From assembly GCA_003662645.1 (NCBI GenBank), contig QMYL01000067.1, positions 1 to 5,954 of the forward strand: 5,954 nt of DNA. The letters are read 5' to 3'. The notes below the pieces were generated by a model that ran no database searches, was not told the DNA's origin, and worked only from the letters and a program-made list of their open reading frames with translations. Position numbers and translations under genes: made by a program. Positions 4,231 through 5,954 of the stretch are shown piece by piece; the first letter of the stretch is position 1; the number at the start of each line of letters is the position of its first letter. Source of the DNA: Candidatus Bathyarchaeota archaeon (GTDB lineage Archaea > Thermoproteota > Bathyarchaeia > Bathyarchaeales > B26-1).

Positions 4231-5954
4231 ATGGCGGGGGAACCGATAGGCCTCTACTACCAAGACGGAACAAAAGACATACTCATAGAGGAGGCCCTAA
4301 GGATCGAGGGGATCCCCTACCTGAGGCTTAAAGGCCTTGGTGGGCTTGTTGAGAGCGGCTTGAGGGGCCTAATCATAGGTGAGGAGGCGGATGTAGGCCG
4401 CTGGTTAGATGAGGTGGAACGCTTCCTCAATGGCGGAGGAGCACTTCTAACATTCAAGCCCTCTGGGGGTTTAGTTGAGGTTCTAGGTATAACCGACACC
4501 GGTGGAAGCCAGATAGATGGTTACGTAAACATCCGGGGAGGTGAGGCTTCAACCCTAACCTCATATAAGGGTAGGCTCCAGATCTTCGGGCTCTCAAGAC
4601 TGTATAGGGGAGGGGAGGTGATCGCCACCCTAACCCCAGAGGAGGATTTCGGCGGCGTTCTGAGGGTTAGGAAGGGCCTCGGCGTCGCGATAGCTGTGGC
4701 TTTCGATATGCCCCGGACGATACTAATGTTGCAGCAGCCGGACTCAGATTGCGGCAAGGCCTTGGATACATGGAGGGTTGAGGATGGTCTGGAGAGGATC
4801 CCCCAACTGGACCTGATGAGGAGACTGATCTTCGGTCTGTTTCTTAAGGCAGTCGGTATCCCCATCCCGAGGAAGTGGTACTTCCCGGATGGGAGTATGG
4901 CCCTCCTCCTGATAGGTGGAGACCAGGATGGATGCGGATACGACGAGATGGGTGTGGTTTTGGGGCTTATGAGGGAGCTTGGAGCGCCATACACGTTGTT
5001 CGTAACGCCTTGGGAACAGCCGATGAGCCGTGAACAACTCAGGAGGCTGGTTGAGGCGGGGGTCGATATGGGCTTCCACCCCAACTTCTTCAAGGATGGG
5101 AAGAAGGTCTGGGACGGGGATGGACGTAGAGCCGTCCAGACGGCAGGTCCATACTTCAAAGAGGAAGAGTTTCTACGCCAGTTGAGGCGGGGTGAGGCCG
5201 ATATTGGCGGTAGGTTCCTCGGTGTTAGGACCCACGGCCTCCGCTGGGGGACCGTTAAGGACTTACCCATATGGATGGAGAGGGCTGGCCTCCAGTACGA
5301 CTCAACCCTTGGGCATAAGTGTACTGAGGGATCAGCCGATGTCGTCGGATACTCGCTCGGAACAGGCTTACCCTTCTACTTCATAGACCCCGAGGTCTAT
5401 AGGCGTATAGACGTCATCGAGATGCCCATGCTGTCCAGTGATTACTCACTCTTCAGGGAGAGGCATAGGTACATCGTCCGGATAAGGGAGGGTCATGAGG
5501 GAAGGTTTTATATGGGGCTCGGCCTGAGCGAGGATGAGGCCTTCAACTTGGCGAGGGATATATTGGACGATGCGACGGATAGGTACCACACCGTAAACTG
5601 CTACTGTTGGCACCCCATCTACCTAGCTTCCAGAGCCCTTGGGAGATCGCACCACCCGAGTGATAGATTCTTCAGTAAGCTCATCAAATACGCGAAGGAT
5701 AGGGGTGTGAGGCTCATGGACCATGGCGGGTGGAACAGGTACTGGAGGGCTAGGGAGACCGTTGAGATAAGGGATGTAGATTGGAACCCTGAGGCTGGAA
5801 CCCTACGCTTCCTAGCGTCATGCGGGGAGGCGGTTAGGGGTCTAACCCTGATCGTCTCCTTCAGTTGTGGTAACTGGGTTAAGGTCTCAGAGGTTAGGGT
5901 GGATGGGGAACCCCATAAATACCGTAGAGTTCACGTATTGGGTCTCGACCATGC
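4231..5954 (+). CDS. GATase1-like plus NodB-like deacetylase-fold protein, 3' end cut
   Basis: The frame runs 574 codons from the ATG without a stop and leaves the window. Residues 1-170 resemble the class I glutamine-amidotransferase-like domain seen in GH42 trimerisation domains. Strand PIGLYYQDG opens it, then FLNGGGALLTFKP (65-77) and VAIAVAFDMPRTILMLQQ (152-169). There is no GxCxG nucleophile, so this domain is probably not an amidotransferase. Residues about 220-505 form a second NodB-like barrel: LLLIGGDQDG (225-234) with Asp231 and Asp233, DMGFHPNF (279-286) with His283, RTHGLRW (333-339), IEMPM (396-400) and CYCWHP (457-462) with His461. The expected second metal His four residues after His283 is Phe287. 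A beta-rich domain starts near 510. No signal peptide is seen. It probably shares a transcript with the Ntn-hydrolase, which suggests work on the same compound, either as a deacetylase-like hydrolase or a glycan-binding relative. Family-level call only. Confidence 0.75.
   Translation, partial: MAGEPIGLYYQDGTKDILIEEALRIEGIPYLRLKGLGGLVESGLRGLIIGEEADVGRWLDEVERFLNGGGALLTFKPSGGLVEVLGITDTGGSQIDGYVNIRGGEASTLTSYKGRLQIFGLSRLYRGGEVIATLTPEEDFGGVLRVRKGLGVAIAVAFDMPRTILMLQQPDSDCGKALDTWRVEDGLERIPQLDLMRRLIFGLFLKAVGIPIPRKWYFPDGSMALLLIGGDQDGCGYDEMGVVLGLMRELGAPYTLFVTPWEQPMSREQLRRLVEAGVDMGFHPNFFKDGKKVWDGDGRRAVQTAGPYFKEEEFLRQLRRGEADIGGRFLGVRTHGLRWGTVKDLPIWMERAGLQYDSTLGHKCTEGSADVVGYSLGTGLPFYFIDPEVYRRIDVIEMPMLSSDYSLFRERHRYIVRIREGHEGRFYMGLGLSEDEAFNLARDILDDATDRYHTVNCYCWHPIYLASRALGRSHHPSDRFFSKLIKYAKDRGVRLMDHGGWNRYWRARETVEIRDVDWNPEAGTLRFLASCGEAVRGLTLIVSFSCGNWVKVSEVRVDGEPHKYRRVHVLGLDH

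Noticed and set aside
4207..4233. GTG at 4207 overlapping the preceding TGA as the start of the last gene
   Set aside because: It would place the strong GGAGGAGG inside the coding region as an Arg-rich leader. The ATG at 4231 is correctly spaced from that site and directly precedes the first beta strand.
4521..5270. A 249-codon open frame on the minus strand
   Set aside because: It lies wholly antisense to the long plus-strand gene from 4231, is rich in Ser and Pro as reverse-complement shadows are, and shows no motif. The plus frame has clear domain signatures over the same bases.
1..5954. CRISPR array, tRNA, rRNA or insertion sequence
   Set aside because: No regularly spaced repeats, cloverleaf, rRNA-like stretch or transposase motif was found by reading both strands.

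Overview
The window looks like part of a chromosome from a thermophilic archaeon, probably a member of the TACK lineages such as Thermoproteota or Bathyarchaeia. The signs are Arg codons that are mostly AGG, frequent ATA for Ile, several TTG or GTG starts, AT-rich archaeal TATA-like boxes in a moderately GC-rich background, one apparently leaderless gene followed by a gene with a strong Shine-Dalgarno, and an archaeal PIN-domain (Fcf1-like) protein. The assignment below domain level is inference.

Layout. (1) 1-246 (+) is the 3' end of a PIN-domain ribonuclease-like gene. (2) 275-1699 (-) is a cytoplasmic-looking NodB/polysaccharide-deacetylase-fold protein with an intact metal-site pattern and beta-rich C-terminal domains. 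It converges on the PIN gene over a short gap that holds a hairpin. (3) 1700-1827 is a divergent promoter region. (4) 1828-2886 (+) is a myo-inositol-1-phosphate synthase (INO1) family protein whose usual active-site Lys is replaced. (5) 2887-3160 holds a stem-loop at the end of the INO1 gene, a TATA-like box, and a 59-codon frame (2958-3137) that reads as the N-terminus of a uroporphyrinogen-decarboxylase-family protein and nothing more, so it is probably a gene remnant. (6) 3161-4210 (+) is an Ntn-hydrolase of the C45 / acyl-CoA:6-aminopenicillanate acyltransferase type. (7) 4231 to the window end (+) is a long open gene, cut by the window, with a GATase1-like N-terminal domain and a second NodB-like barrel that lacks the second histidine of the usual metal site. 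Genes 6 and 7 look like one operon.

How the genes may work together. Two NodB-fold proteins, one amide-bond hydrolase/acyltransferase and one sugar-phosphate cyclase-type enzyme lie side by side, and none has a visible signal peptide. This suggests intracellular handling of an acylated or N-acylated sugar or cyclitol compound. That is inference from neighbourhood only, and no pathway can be named from the sequence. There are no RNA genes, transposons, CRISPR arrays or obvious long repeats.
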